NCBI GenBank assembly: GCA_019745975.1
Contig: JAIESQ010000105.1
Coordinates: 1 to 40,123 of the forward strand
Length of the DNA: 40,123 nucleotides
Direction: 5' to 3'
DNA from: Pirellulales bacterium
GTDB taxonomy: Bacteria; Planctomycetota; Planctomycetia; Pirellulales; JAEUIK01
Shown here piece by piece: positions 8,149-15,739 of this stretch. Under the pieces are notes generated by a model that saw only the letters and a list, made by a program, of their open reading frames with translations, was not told where the DNA came from and did not search any database. Position 1 is the stretch's first letter; each line of letters begins with the position of its first letter. Both the position numbers and the translations under genes were made by a program.

Positions 8149-8378
8149 ATCAGCCCGTCGGAGGAAGCGTCCTCCCAGCCTGCCGAGCGGCCAATCTCTT
8201 GAATCAGCGCGGATTGCTCGTCGGCGGTCGGTTCGTCAAAGTCGAGCAACGACTTGATCCGCTCATAAACTGCGGCGCGTATCACCACGAAGTGCTCATT
8301 CGTCTGCGGATGGACGATTTCCAAAGGCGAGCCCGCGGCGGCACTCAGCGCGGCTTGTAATTCGACCGGCATGTCCAT
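8145..8378 (-). CDS. Putative antitoxin of the MazF/PemK-like pair
   Basis: A short acidic protein of 77 residues encoded just ahead of, and overlapping by four bases, the MazF/PemK-like toxin gene. It contains 'LEIVHPQTNEHFVVIRAAVYERIKSLLDF', a pattern seen in small antitoxins that sit before PemK-like toxins. I see no clear AbrB or ribbon-helix-helix DNA-binding domain, so autoregulation is not evident. The open frame reaches 8510, but the first convincing start is the ATG at 8378 (a second ATG is at 8372), with a GAG about ten bases upstream. It should neutralise the toxin by direct binding. The partnership is inferred from overlap and size. Confidence 0.7.
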   Translation of the reverse strand: MDMPVELQAALSAAAGSPLEIVHPQTNEHFVVIRAAVYERIKSLLDFDEPTADEQSALIQEIGRSAGWEDASSDGLI

Positions 8379-8463
8379 GAAGGCATTCTCGGCTTCGCGC
8401 CCGCTCGTGGCAAGCGGGGCAGGCGATTCCAATTCCGGGCCGCATTCGCCCTTTGACCGCGGC

Positions 8464-8472
8464 TGGTATAAT
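8464..8472 (+). promoter_or_regulatory. Extended -10 promoter element upstream of the chorismate-lyase-like gene
   Basis: TG (8464-8465), one base, then a perfect TATAAT (8467-8472) form an extended -10 element. No good -35 hexamer lies 16-18 bases upstream, as is normal for extended -10 promoters. Transcription would begin near 8479 and reach the plus-strand gene at 8610 after a leader of about 130 bases. The spacer between the divergent antitoxin gene and this gene is otherwise featureless. Confidence 0.45.
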
Positions 8473-8609
8473 GGGTCTAAACGCCACCGGGCGCTCGGAG
8501 CCAATCGCATGCCGGTCGGTTCTCCCTGGCGCCGCGCGACTCCCCGCCTTTGCCGCAGAACACAGCCGCACGAATTGGGGCTTGCGCAAATAGCCCGCGT
8601 GACGATGCC

Positions 8610-9158
8610 ATGCCTTTTGGACCAGAGCCTGTGTCGGTCGATCTCGATGCCCTTGTCCGGCTGTTCTATGACGACGCCGGCGACTTGGGACGTTTCTTTG
8701 AACTAGCAGTCGAAGCCGTGCCCGATGCGTATCGAGCCCTGTTAGCCCACAGCGGGCACATGACCGAGACGGTTGAAGCCCATCATGGCGATCGGGTCGA
8801 TGTCGAGGTGCTCGACAAAAACGTGACGCAAACGCACTATGCGCGCAAAATCCTTTTACGCCGACGACACGACCAACAGGTCGTGCAATTCGGCATCATG
8901 CGCGTGGCGTTCGCCTACTTGCCCGACGCGGCCCGCGCCGAGATCGAGGCCGAAACGACGCCGCTGGGACGCGTGCTGATCGAGCACAACGTATTGCGCT
9001 CGGTCGAGCTGGTGGCGCTGTGGCGCGTGGTACCGGGCCCCGATCTGCGCAAGCTTTTCGGCATTCCCTCAGGCGTTGAAACGTACGGTCGCACAGCGCT
9101 GATCTACTGCAACCACGAGCCGGCGGTCGAGTTGGTGGAGATTGTCACCCCGGAGTAG
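8610..9158 (+). CDS. Chorismate-lyase-fold protein of unknown function
   Basis: A protein of about 182 residues resembling the chorismate pyruvate-lyase/UTRA superfamily. The series 'GHMTETVEAHHGD', 'YARKILLRR', 'VVQFGIMRVAFAYLP', 'PLGRVLIEH', 'LRSVELVALWRV' and 'YGRTALIYCNHEPAVELVEIV' follows the order of strands and helices in UbiC-like proteins, including the late Tyr-Gly-Arg and the closing Glu-Ile/Val. UbiC removes pyruvate from chorismate to give 4-hydroxybenzoate. Whether this protein does that, or only binds a small aromatic ligand, cannot be decided. No ubi or other aromatic pathway gene is adjacent. The ATG at 8610 was chosen because the frame before it (from 8550) looks non-coding; neither has a strong ribosome binding site. 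The superfamily call rests on pattern recall. Confidence 0.6.
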   Translation: MPFGPEPVSVDLDALVRLFYDDAGDLGRFFELAVEAVPDAYRALLAHSGHMTETVEAHHGDRVDVEVLDKNVTQTHYARKILLRRRHDQQVVQFGIMRVAFAYLPDAARAEIEAETTPLGRVLIEHNVLRSVELVALWRVVPGPDLRKLFGIPSGVETYGRTALIYCNHEPAVELVEIVTPE

Positions 9159-9178
9159 TGACCAGCCTGCGGTGAGTC

Positions 9179-9264
9179 GTAGGGTGTGCGCAGCACACCA
9201 GAATCCGCAAGGTGGGCTGCCGAGAATTCACCGCCCCACGCCCGGTGCGTTTCACGCACCCTAC
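9179..9264. repeat. Pair of inward-facing palindromes (REP-like intergenic element)
   Basis: The spacer before mutM contains two short hairpins. One is GGTGTGC-gca-GCACACC (9183-9199) and the other GGTGCGT-ttc-ACGCACC (9244-9260). Outside them, GTAGGGTG (9179-9186) is the exact reverse complement of CACCCTAC (9257-9264), so the whole 86-bp unit is an imperfect inverted repeat. The composition resembles short dispersed 'GTAGGGTGCGT...ACGCACCCTAC' elements that I recall from planctomycete intergenic regions. No coding content is seen. Confidence 0.7.
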
Positions 9265-9300
9265 AATTGAACCCCTAATCTCTGACCTCTCACCCCTACC

Positions 9301-10140
9301 ATGCCCGAGCTCCCCGAAGTCGAAACGATGCGGCGCGGGATCGCGCGGGTCGTGGGCGCTCGGGTCGTAGCGGTCGAGCGGCCAGCCTGCAAGCTGCGGC
9401 CGATCGCGCTTTCGCCGGCGCGCATGCCGCAATGGCGCAAGCGGCTCGTCGGCAGGGCGATCACCGGCACCAGTCGCGCGGGCAAGCGCGTGGTCATCGA
9501 GCTCGACTCGGGGGACCGACTGATCTTCGAACCTCGCATGACGGGGCTCGTGCTCTTGGCCGATCCACCCGACATCGAGCACTTGCGATTGCGCCTGGAG
9601 CTGGTCGGCCGCGGCGCGCGGCAACTGTTGTTCTGGGATCGTCGTGGACTGGGTTCGGCGCGGCTGGTCACAGGCAAGGAGTTCGCCGAGCGCTACGGTC
9701 TCGACAAGCTCGGCCCCGACGCGCTCGATATCTCGGCCGAGCAACTGCGCGAGCGCTTGCGCGCCAGCCGGCGGGCGATCAAAGTGGCGCTCTTGGATCA
9801 GCGAGCCCTGGCTGGCGTGGGCAACTTGTACGCCTCGGAGATACTGCACCTTTGCGGCATTCACCCCGCGCGGCGCTGCGACCGGCTAACGCGCGGCGAC
9901 TGGCAGGCGATCGTCGCCGCCATGCACGACGTTCTGGCCACGGCGATTCACTTCGAAGGTTCGACCCTCTCCGATGGCACCTATCGCAACGCCTTGAACC
10001 AGGCGGGCGGCTATCAGAACCATCATCGCGTCTACGACCGGGCCGATGAGCCCTGCACGCGCTGCCGCAAGGCGCGCGTAGTGCGAATCGTGCAGGCCCA
10101 GCGCTCAACGTTTTACTGCCCCGCCTGCCAGAAGAAGTAG
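9301..10140 (+). CDS. mutM: Formamidopyrimidine-DNA glycosylase
   Basis: A 279-residue base-excision repair enzyme that removes 8-oxoguanine and formamidopyrimidines and nicks the DNA by beta,delta-elimination. The start must be the ATG at 9301, because the catalytic N-terminal proline and glutamate directly follow it ('MPELPEVET'). No Shine-Dalgarno sequence is visible. The conserved lysine of the beta-hairpin lies in 'RAGKRVVIEL'. The helix-two-turn-helix is 'DQRALAGVGNLYASEILH', and the C-terminal zinc finger is CTRC...CPAC with the DNA-contacting arginine in 'QRSTFYC'. The length is normal for the family and all key residues are present. It stands alone, preceded by a palindromic element. 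Confidence 0.96.
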   Translation: MPELPEVETMRRGIARVVGARVVAVERPACKLRPIALSPARMPQWRKRLVGRAITGTSRAGKRVVIELDSGDRLIFEPRMTGLVLLADPPDIEHLRLRLELVGRGARQLLFWDRRGLGSARLVTGKEFAERYGLDKLGPDALDISAEQLRERLRASRRAIKVALLDQRALAGVGNLYASEILHLCGIHPARRCDRLTRGDWQAIVAAMHDVLATAIHFEGSTLSDGTYRNALNQAGGYQNHHRVYDRADEPCTRCRKARVVRIVQAQRSTFYCPACQKK

Positions 10141-10176
10141 CCACGCGCATGCCAACAACGGCAGCGCTTTGTTAGC

Positions 10177-10194
10177 CGCGGGACTTGTCCCGCG
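10177..10194. repeat. Perfect 8-bp-arm hairpin between mutM and the RHH gene
   Basis: CGCGGGAC, two bases, GTCCCGCG makes a perfect hairpin in the 56-bp gap between the convergent ends of mutM and the antitoxin-like gene. There is no T-run on either side, so it is not a classical terminator, though it may still end transcription from both sides. The flanking 'TTAGC' resembles the edge of a palindromic 'TAGCCGCGGGACTTGTCCCGCGGCTA' type element that I recall as dispersed in planctomycetes; the right edge here is degenerate. Confidence 0.55.
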
Positions 10195-10196
10195 CG

Positions 10197-10478
10197 CTAG
10201 CTGTTTCGATCGCGAGAAACGTCGGCCGTTTCTACAATTCTCCGACGAAGGTTATCCCAATCCGCGTCCGTCATAATGCTAGACTTACCCGCCAGGGACG
10301 ACTCGATCGCTTCCTCGACGAGCGCCATGTGCTCCGCGGGCACCATCGGAATCGCTCGATCACGCGCCCGCAGCGCGGCGACGGCTGCTTCGAGCGCAGC
10401 TTCCCTCGACGGGTAAATGCCGTCGGCCACCACGCTAGCCAGGTACTGCTCGGATTGCGGCGAAAGCTCGATGTTCAT
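10197..10478 (-). CDS. Ribbon-helix-helix antitoxin-like protein (ParD/CopG type), no partner seen
   Basis: A 93-residue protein whose first ~40 residues ('MNIELSPQSEQYLASVVADG' followed by 'YPSREAALEAAVAALR') have the strand-helix-helix pattern of ParD-like ribbon-helix-helix proteins: a short beta strand, then two helices joined by the 'YPS' turn. The C-terminal half is acidic and helical, as in antitoxins that wrap their toxins. No ParE-, MazF- or PIN-type toxin follows: the 56 bases to mutM hold only a hairpin, and the gene upstream is an oxidoreductase-like protein. It is therefore an orphan antitoxin or a small transcription regulator. No Shine-Dalgarno sequence is visible before the ATG at 10478. 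Confidence 0.65.
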   Translation of the reverse strand: MNIELSPQSEQYLASVVADGIYPSREAALEAAVAALRARDRAIPMVPAEHMALVEEAIESSLAGKSSIMTDADWDNLRRRIVETADVSRDRNS

Positions 10479-10545
10479 ATTTGGCTAGCCTAACACGCCA
10501 GCGGAAATCCCGGCAACCGCGACGCAAGGCTGATCTCCGCGCCTG

Positions 10546-11757
10546 CTAGCGCTCGCTTGAGCGGCCAGCAGGTTGCGTCGACGCTTCGTCGCCCGTCGCC
10601 GCGCCCTCCGGTTGGTCGGGAAACACCAGCTTCAACAACTGCAGCGCCAAGAACGCGACCAGCACGAGCACCAAGGCGTGCGGCCAGTACTCGGCCCACT
10701 TGAGCCCCATCGTCACCCCCGCGACGCCGACGACGAGCACCGCCAACGAGATCAAGAGCAGCCCGCAGCCGAGCGATGTCATCGTCCCCTTGAACGTCCC
10801 TTGCTCGGTGAAGTCCTCGTTATATAGATCGACCGTGCGCGACTTCTTCAAGCTGCGGTCGATCGAATCGGCCAGCTCGATCGCCCGGGCGGCGTCGGAC
10901 CAGTCGGGCACGATCTCGCCGCCGTCGAGCCGTTGCAGCAGGCGATCCAGCTCGTCGTCGGCCACAGCCGCGTGCGCGAAATCTTGCGCCATGTCGCCAC
11001 GCTCGTTGCGCGACTCGAGTCGCCAAGCGCCGTGCTCCGGCATCGTGAGCGTCGCCCGGCCAACAGCGCCGATCACGGTCAAGCGTGCTCCGCTCAATTC
11101 GTCGCGTGGACCGATCGACCACCGCACCAGCGCTCCCGTCGGCCCGGAAAGCTGAATGCCCAAGTTGGCATAAGGATCCACCGCCGCCGTGGGAGCCATC
11201 GCCGACAGCCGCGTCAGGTCGCCGCACAACTCGCGCAGCAAGAGTGCATCGCGGGCAAACAGCTCGCGCACCCGCTGGGGGGAACGATTCTGCCGCCGCT
11301 GGTCGACAATCACCTGCTCCAGCGCGCCGATCGACGAGTTCGCTCCCAGGGCAATCTGGCGGAGCATTTCAAACGCGTCGCTGTAGAGCGCGGGATCGAA
11401 CGGGATCAGGAGCGAACCAGTCTCCTTGCGGATCATCTCCAATTCGTACGCCACGAGCATCGACGAGTGAATCGGATGCTCCACCACCAGCGCCACGCCC
11501 GCCGCGATCAGTTTGCGCAATTGCTCGGCACGCAGCTCTTCGTCGGGGCTGCGCGACACAATCACCAGATCAGCGGACGCGCCCCCCAATAATCCTTCCC
11601 ACGGTTCATCGAAGGTGGCCCGCGGAGCAAGCCGGGTTAGTTCGACGCGGTGCGTGCCCAACTCGGTGGCCCACGCCAGCGATAGATCGCGGCGCGCAGC
11701 AACCGCCCGCACCAGCGGCAGAGTTTCGTCGCTCAATCCGATGAGGGCAATTCGCAT
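10546..11757 (-). CDS. Gfo/Idh/MocA-like protein with a C-terminal membrane hairpin
   Basis: A 403-residue protein. The first ~130 residues form a Rossmann-like domain ('MRIALIGLSDETLPLVRAVA', 'ADLVIVSRSPD', 'ALVVEHPIHSSMLVAYEL') resembling the NAD-binding half of Gfo/Idh/MocA oxidoreductases. The middle (~150-300) could be the matching alpha/beta domain. The usual 'EKP' catalytic lysine position reads 'VEHPIH', so the canonical lysine is missing. After residue 320 come two hydrophobic segments ('LGCGLLLISLAVLVVGVAGV' and 'HALVLVLVAFLALQLLKLVF'), so the protein is probably membrane-tethered, which is unusual for the family. The glycerophosphodiesterase gene ends 12 bases upstream, suggesting an operon. 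It may be a non-catalytic relative; function unknown. Confidence 0.6.
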   Translation of the reverse strand: MRIALIGLSDETLPLVRAVAARRDLSLAWATELGTHRVELTRLAPRATFDEPWEGLLGGASADLVIVSRSPDEELRAEQLRKLIAAGVALVVEHPIHSSMLVAYELEMIRKETGSLLIPFDPALYSDAFEMLRQIALGANSSIGALEQVIVDQRRQNRSPQRVRELFARDALLLRELCGDLTRLSAMAPTAAVDPYANLGIQLSGPTGALVRWSIGPRDELSGARLTVIGAVGRATLTMPEHGAWRLESRNERGDMAQDFAHAAVADDELDRLLQRLDGGEIVPDWSDAARAIELADSIDRSLKKSRTVDLYNEDFTEQGTFKGTMTSLGCGLLLISLAVLVVGVAGVTMGLKWAEYWPHALVLVLVAFLALQLLKLVFPDQPEGAATGDEASTQPAGRSSER

Positions 11758-11769
11758 CCGCGCGCTGAT

Positions 11770-13311
11770 TCAGGGTTTCACCGAAAGTTCAACGGCTCGC
11801 AGCACGCGCAGGGGATGATCGGTCTGAATCAAGTCAATCCCCCACCCGATGGCCCGGGCGTAATCTGCGACCGACTCCTCGATGCCATCGGAAAAAACCT
11901 GCACGCCGCGCTCGTGGCAGCGGGCAATCAGCTCGGCCGACAGATTCTCCCAAGCGGCGTCGACCGCGTAGGGGGCCACAGTCTCGATCAGCTTATCGAG
12001 TTGCTCGGGCCGATACAGAGGCGGCATCCGCCGAATCCTCGGTTCGATCGCGCGCAGCTTCGCCAGGTACGCTGGCCCCTGGAACACCACCGTGTCGTCG
12101 ACCAGTCCGTAGCGCGCGAGCGCTTCCGCCAGTTGCTCGGGCGGAATGTTTTTGGCGTCGAAGTACAGTTTGGCCCTACCGCGGATCGCCGTCAGGAACT
12201 CGTCGAGCGTCGGCACGCGCGCGTTGGCGAACGGCTGGCCGAACCAGCTTCCAGCGTCGAGCTTCTGCACGTCGGCCAGTGCCAGCGCCGCGACCGGCCC
12301 GAGCCCATTGGTCGTGCGATCGAGCGTGGCGTCGTGCAACAGCACCGCCTGCTTGTCGGACGTCAAGCGCACGTCGAACTCGACGAAGTCGGCACCCAAG
12401 GCGATGGCCTTCTCCAACGCCGCTAGAGTGTTCTCGGGGGCATAGCGCTTGGCCCCGCGATGAAAGGCGATCTTCACCGGGGTCCGCTGACGAAGCTCGC
12501 GCAGACGGAATGCCAACAGCTCCTCCGCGCGGTCCGTTTGAAGGAAGTCGACACCGGTGGAGAGGACCCGCTCCCATACGTCGGGGCGATCGTCGTCGCC
12601 GAGTGTCTTGGCCTGCACCTTCACGCCGACCCCGTGAAATTCCTGACAGGCCTCGGTCGAAACGTCGGCCGCGTCGATCTCGACCGCGGTGGGCTGATGC
12701 TGGCGAACGAACGTTTCGATCGCGTCGCCGGGGCGCCACTTGAGCATGATGGGCACGGTGACTTCCGAAATCCGGCGCACCTCGGCGACCGCGGCCGCGT
12801 CGTCGTACACCAGCACTTGCCGCTCCACGCCTGCCGCGCGAATCTCATCAACGAGCCGCCGCGGATCGGCTGCTTTGATGTCGAGGTAGAGGTTAATCTT
12901 GCCCTTAGCGAGCGCCAGGCACTCGGCCAGCGACAAGAACCGCGTGCCGGCGAAGCGTGGGGCAAACCAACTCCCCGCGTCGAGCTTTTGCAATTCGGCC
13001 AGCGTCAAGTCGGCGACACGTCCGTGCCCGTTGCTGACCTGGTCGACCGCGTCGTTGTGTACCAAAACGTGCTGACGATCGCGCGAAAGCCGCACGTCGA
13101 CTTCCACCCATTCCAAGCCGTCGTCGATCGCGTGCTGGATCGCGGGGGCGGTGTTCTCGGGAGCCTGCCGCAGGGCGCCGCGGTGTAGCATCAGTTGTAC
13201 CCGTCGCGGCGGCTCGATTGGCTCGAACAGGGGCTCGACGCCGCTCGTCGGCACGCTCGGCACCGCGCCGGCGAACAGCGCCATCAACATCACCAGGTTA
13301 CATCGCTGCAT
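11770..13311 (-). CDS. Exported glycerophosphodiester phosphodiesterase with tandem GDPD domains
   Basis: A 513-residue protein with a signal peptide ('MQRCNLVMLMALFAGAVPSV') and two consecutive glycerophosphodiester phosphodiesterase domains. Each begins with the family's HRG motif ('HRGALRQAPENT' and 'HRGAKRYAPENT'), followed by the E-x-D metal pair ('VEVDVRL', 'VEFDVRL') and the second histidine region ('VLVHNDAVDQVSNG', 'VLLHDATLDRTTNG'). Both catalytic sites look complete. These enzymes hydrolyse deacylated phospholipids to glycerol 3-phosphate and an alcohol, here outside the cytoplasm. Single-domain enzymes are ~250-300 residues, so this is an internal duplication. The ATG at 13311 is preferred over 13335 because the signal peptide begins there. 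It is followed after 12 bases by the Gfo/Idh-like gene. Confidence 0.9.
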   Translation of the reverse strand: MQRCNLVMLMALFAGAVPSVPTSGVEPLFEPIEPPRRVQLMLHRGALRQAPENTAPAIQHAIDDGLEWVEVDVRLSRDRQHVLVHNDAVDQVSNGHGRVADLTLAELQKLDAGSWFAPRFAGTRFLSLAECLALAKGKINLYLDIKAADPRRLVDEIRAAGVERQVLVYDDAAAVAEVRRISEVTVPIMLKWRPGDAIETFVRQHQPTAVEIDAADVSTEACQEFHGVGVKVQAKTLGDDDRPDVWERVLSTGVDFLQTDRAEELLAFRLRELRQRTPVKIAFHRGAKRYAPENTLAALEKAIALGADFVEFDVRLTSDKQAVLLHDATLDRTTNGLGPVAALALADVQKLDAGSWFGQPFANARVPTLDEFLTAIRGRAKLYFDAKNIPPEQLAEALARYGLVDDTVVFQGPAYLAKLRAIEPRIRRMPPLYRPEQLDKLIETVAPYAVDAAWENLSAELIARCHERGVQVFSDGIEESVADYARAIGWGIDLIQTDHPLRVLRAVELSVKP

Positions 13312-13455
13312 GATCGATCCACGGCCCGTCGTCAAAATCGGCTCGGCCTACAGCTTCGGCCGCGAAGCCCCGTTTTGCAAGGTGGTGGCAATCGTGGTAG
13401 GGAATACCGGGTAGCTATGTGCTAAGTACCTCGGCCCCCCTCGCGCAGGTTTTCC

Positions 13456-15024
13456 GTGAATTCAACCCAGTCCGATGACCGCTCGCCGCCAAGCTCCGCC
13501 GCACGGCGTTCACACCGCGTCGCCATCGTGGGGGCGGGCATCAGCGGGCTGGCGGCCGCCCATCGCCTGCGCGAGCTCGATCCGCGCGTCGAAGTTGCCG
13601 TGTTCGAGGCCGGCTCGCGCGCGGGGGGCGCGATTGCCACGGTCGCCAACGACGGGTTCCTCGCCGAACTGGGGCCCGACAACTTCATCTCCCAGCCGGC
13701 GACGGCCATCGAGCTCTGCTCTCGGCTTGGACTAGCCGAGCAGTTGATCGCGGTCGAGCCATCGGCCCGCTCCGCGTATGTCGTTTCGCGAGGGAAGCTG
13801 GTGCGGTTACCCGAGGGCTTCGCGCTGATGGCTCCCAGGCGCGTGAGCTCCTTCCTGGCGAGTCCGCTTTTGAGCTGGCCTGGCAAGCTGCGCGTGTTGG
13901 CCGAACCGCTGGTGCCGACACGAACGGACGATGCCGACGAATCGTTGGCCGACTTCGCCCGCCGCCGTTTGGGGCGCGAGGCCTTCGAACGGATTGTGCA
14001 ACCGCTCGTGGCCGGCATTTATACAGCCGACCCCGAGAAACTCAGCATGCGCGCCGCCCTGAGGCGGTTTTTCGATTTCGAACGCCGCGACGGCGGCTTG
14101 CTGCGCAGCTTGTCGCGCGAGACGCAAGCCATCGTGCCCGGCGGCGATCACGCTGCCTCACCAGGGCAACAGAGCGGGCCGCGGTACAACCTGTTTGTCA
14201 CGCCGCGCGACGGTATGCAAGTCCTCATCACGGCCTTGCTCGAGCGCCTCCCCGCCGACGCACTCAGATTTAACTCACCGGTAACCTCGGTCTCACCGCT
14301 TGCCCAAACCGATAATGCCGACGCCACGGCGACTGGGTGGCGCGTCACGTGGCGTCGCGCGACCGATCCTCAGGAACTGGTAGAGAATTTCGACGAATTG
14401 ATGCTTGCTTTGCCGGCACCGCGCTGCGCGGAGCTAGTCGCGAACTTCGCGACCGACCTGTCCGCGGAATTGCGGAACATCGATTATGCCGGGGCAGCCG
14501 TCATCGTGGCCGGCTACGAACGATCGCAGGTATCGCACCCACTCGATGCTTCTGGCTTCGTGGTGCCGGCGATCGAAAGGCACCCGATTCTGGCGTGCAG
14601 TTTCTCGAGCTCGAAGTACGCCGGACGCGCAGCGACAGGCAAGGTCTTGCTGCGCGTGTTTGTCGGCGGAGCCTGCGATCCGCAAGCGGGCGAACTGCCC
14701 GACACCGAGTTGCACACGATCGTCGCGGCCCAGCTTGGTGAGCTGATCGGGCTACGAGGCACGCCGTGCTTTTGGCATGTCGCCCGCTGGCCGGCATCAA
14801 TGCCGCAATACTATGTCGGGCATTGCGATCGCGTGGCGCGAATCGAGTCGTTGGCCGAGCGCTGGCCAAGTTTGACATTAGCGGGCAACGCTTATCATGG
14901 CGTCGGCATTCCAGCGTGCATTGCCAGCGGAGAAGCGGCGGCCGAGCGTGTGCTCAAGCGGCGAGCCCCGTGCTCGGAGCGCGGCCGCGACGTCAACGTG
15001 GACGTGATCGGCCAAGTCAGCTAG
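13456..15024 (+). CDS. hemG: Oxygen-dependent protoporphyrinogen oxidase
   Basis: A 522-residue FAD enzyme of the HemY/PPOX type that oxidises protoporphyrinogen to protoporphyrin IX in haem synthesis. The FAD-binding Rossmann motif is at residues ~22-50 ('VAIVGAGISGLAAAHRL', then an acidic end at 'VAVFEAG'). It is followed by 'AELGPDNFI' and the substrate/membrane-binding middle ('FERIVQPLVAGIYTADPEKL'). The C-terminal FAD motif is 'SLTLAGNAYHGVGIPACIAS', with the alanine-glycine-rich helix after it. The start is the GTG at 13456, the first start with enough room for the Rossmann fold; AGG lies eight bases upstream. It is divergent from the glycerophosphodiesterase gene, and no other haem gene is in the window. 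hemY is an alternative symbol. Confidence 0.9.
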   Translation: MNSTQSDDRSPPSSAARRSHRVAIVGAGISGLAAAHRLRELDPRVEVAVFEAGSRAGGAIATVANDGFLAELGPDNFISQPATAIELCSRLGLAEQLIAVEPSARSAYVVSRGKLVRLPEGFALMAPRRVSSFLASPLLSWPGKLRVLAEPLVPTRTDDADESLADFARRRLGREAFERIVQPLVAGIYTADPEKLSMRAALRRFFDFERRDGGLLRSLSRETQAIVPGGDHAASPGQQSGPRYNLFVTPRDGMQVLITALLERLPADALRFNSPVTSVSPLAQTDNADATATGWRVTWRRATDPQELVENFDELMLALPAPRCAELVANFATDLSAELRNIDYAGAAVIVAGYERSQVSHPLDASGFVVPAIERHPILACSFSSSKYAGRAATGKVLLRVFVGGACDPQAGELPDTELHTIVAAQLGELIGLRGTPCFWHVARWPASMPQYYVGHCDRVARIESLAERWPSLTLAGNAYHGVGIPACIASGEAAAERVLKRRAPCSERGRDVNVDVIGQVS

Positions 15025-15217
15025 CCCGCATCTCTCACCAACTTCGTCGCGAGCGGAGTTAAGTGCTTGGATGGCAAGAAGCAGGGTGTGGATCGACCGG
15101 AAGCGTATTGGCTCATACGTTGAGGATCGAGACGCACCCGGCGCCGCCGCCATCCTAGGACTTGGGCTCCGCGTAGCAGATGGCTGGTGAGAAATACGGG
15201 CCAGACAAGAACGCAGC

Positions 15218-15282
15218 GAGGGCGCGACTCTGGCCGGCCACCGTCCCTTGCGAGGCGGTCGCACAGCCGAAGCCGCGCCCTC
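15218..15282. repeat. Long imperfect stem-loop in the gap between convergent genes
   Basis: GAGGGCGCG (15218-15226) is the exact reverse complement of CGCGCCCTC (15274-15282), and an inner ACCG...CGGT pairing is possible. The element lies in the 304-bp gap (15025-15328) between the convergent hemG and RRM genes and could act as a transcription barrier for either. There is no convincing T-run. The rest of the gap holds nothing I recognise; a 91-codon minus-strand frame there looks non-coding. Confidence 0.4.
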
Positions 15283-15328
15283 TTATGCTGATTCAAATTG
15301 TCTGACTGACGATGTTGCCGCGCGTCGC

Positions 15329-15739
15329 TTAGTAGCGAGCGCCGCGGCCGCCACCGCCACCACCGCCGTAGCCACCGCGGCCACCCCCGCCGCCACCACC
15401 GTAGCCGCCGCGGCCGCCCCCGCCGCCACCGTAGCCACGGCCGCCGCCACCGCCGCCGCCACCACGATCTTCACGCGGACGAGCCTCGTTGACCGTCAGC
15501 GGACGGCCAGAGTGCTGTTGCCCGTGCAGACCACTGATGGCTGCTTGAGCTTCTTGATCCGACGACATTTCGACGAACCCGAAACCCTTGCTGCGGCCTG
15601 TGTCGCGATCCGAGATGACCTGGGCGCTTTGCACCGTGCCAAACTGCGAAAACAACTCTTGCAACTGCGAGCTATCCATCGTGTAGCTCAAATTCCCGAC
15701 ATACAACTTCTTGCCCACCTCGGCTTCTCCTGCGGACAA
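15329..15739 (-). CDS. Glycine-rich RRM RNA-binding protein
   Basis: A 136-residue protein with one RNA recognition motif followed by a Gly/Arg/Tyr-rich tail. The RRM (residues ~10-88) shows RNP-2 'KLYVGNL' and RNP-1 'KGFGFVEM', with the aromatic residues that stack on RNA bases. The tail from ~92 to 136 is nearly all glycine with spaced RG and GYGG units. This layout matches the glycine-rich RNA-binding proteins of cyanobacteria and planctomycetes, often cold-induced. It probably binds single-stranded RNA as a chaperone. The ATG at 15739 has AGGAG nine bases upstream. The long upstream spacer suggests an extended 5' leader, which would fit post-transcriptional control but is not proven. The tail is encoded by low-complexity GCC/CCG-rich DNA. 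Confidence 0.93.
   Translation of the reverse strand: MSAGEAEVGKKLYVGNLSYTMDSSQLQELFSQFGTVQSAQVISDRDTGRSKGFGFVEMSSDQEAQAAISGLHGQQHSGRPLTVNEARPREDRGGGGGGGGRGYGGGGGGRGGYGGGGGGGRGGYGGGGGGGRGARY

Noticed and set aside
15021-15296. 91-codon minus-strand frame in the gap after hemG
   Set aside because: Arg-rich, no ribosome binding site, and it covers a stem-loop region; no sign of coding.
15340-15470. Repeated GCC/CCG triplets that could be read as a tandem repeat array
   Set aside because: They are explained by the Gly-rich tail of the RRM protein on the minus strand and have no regular spacer-repeat structure.
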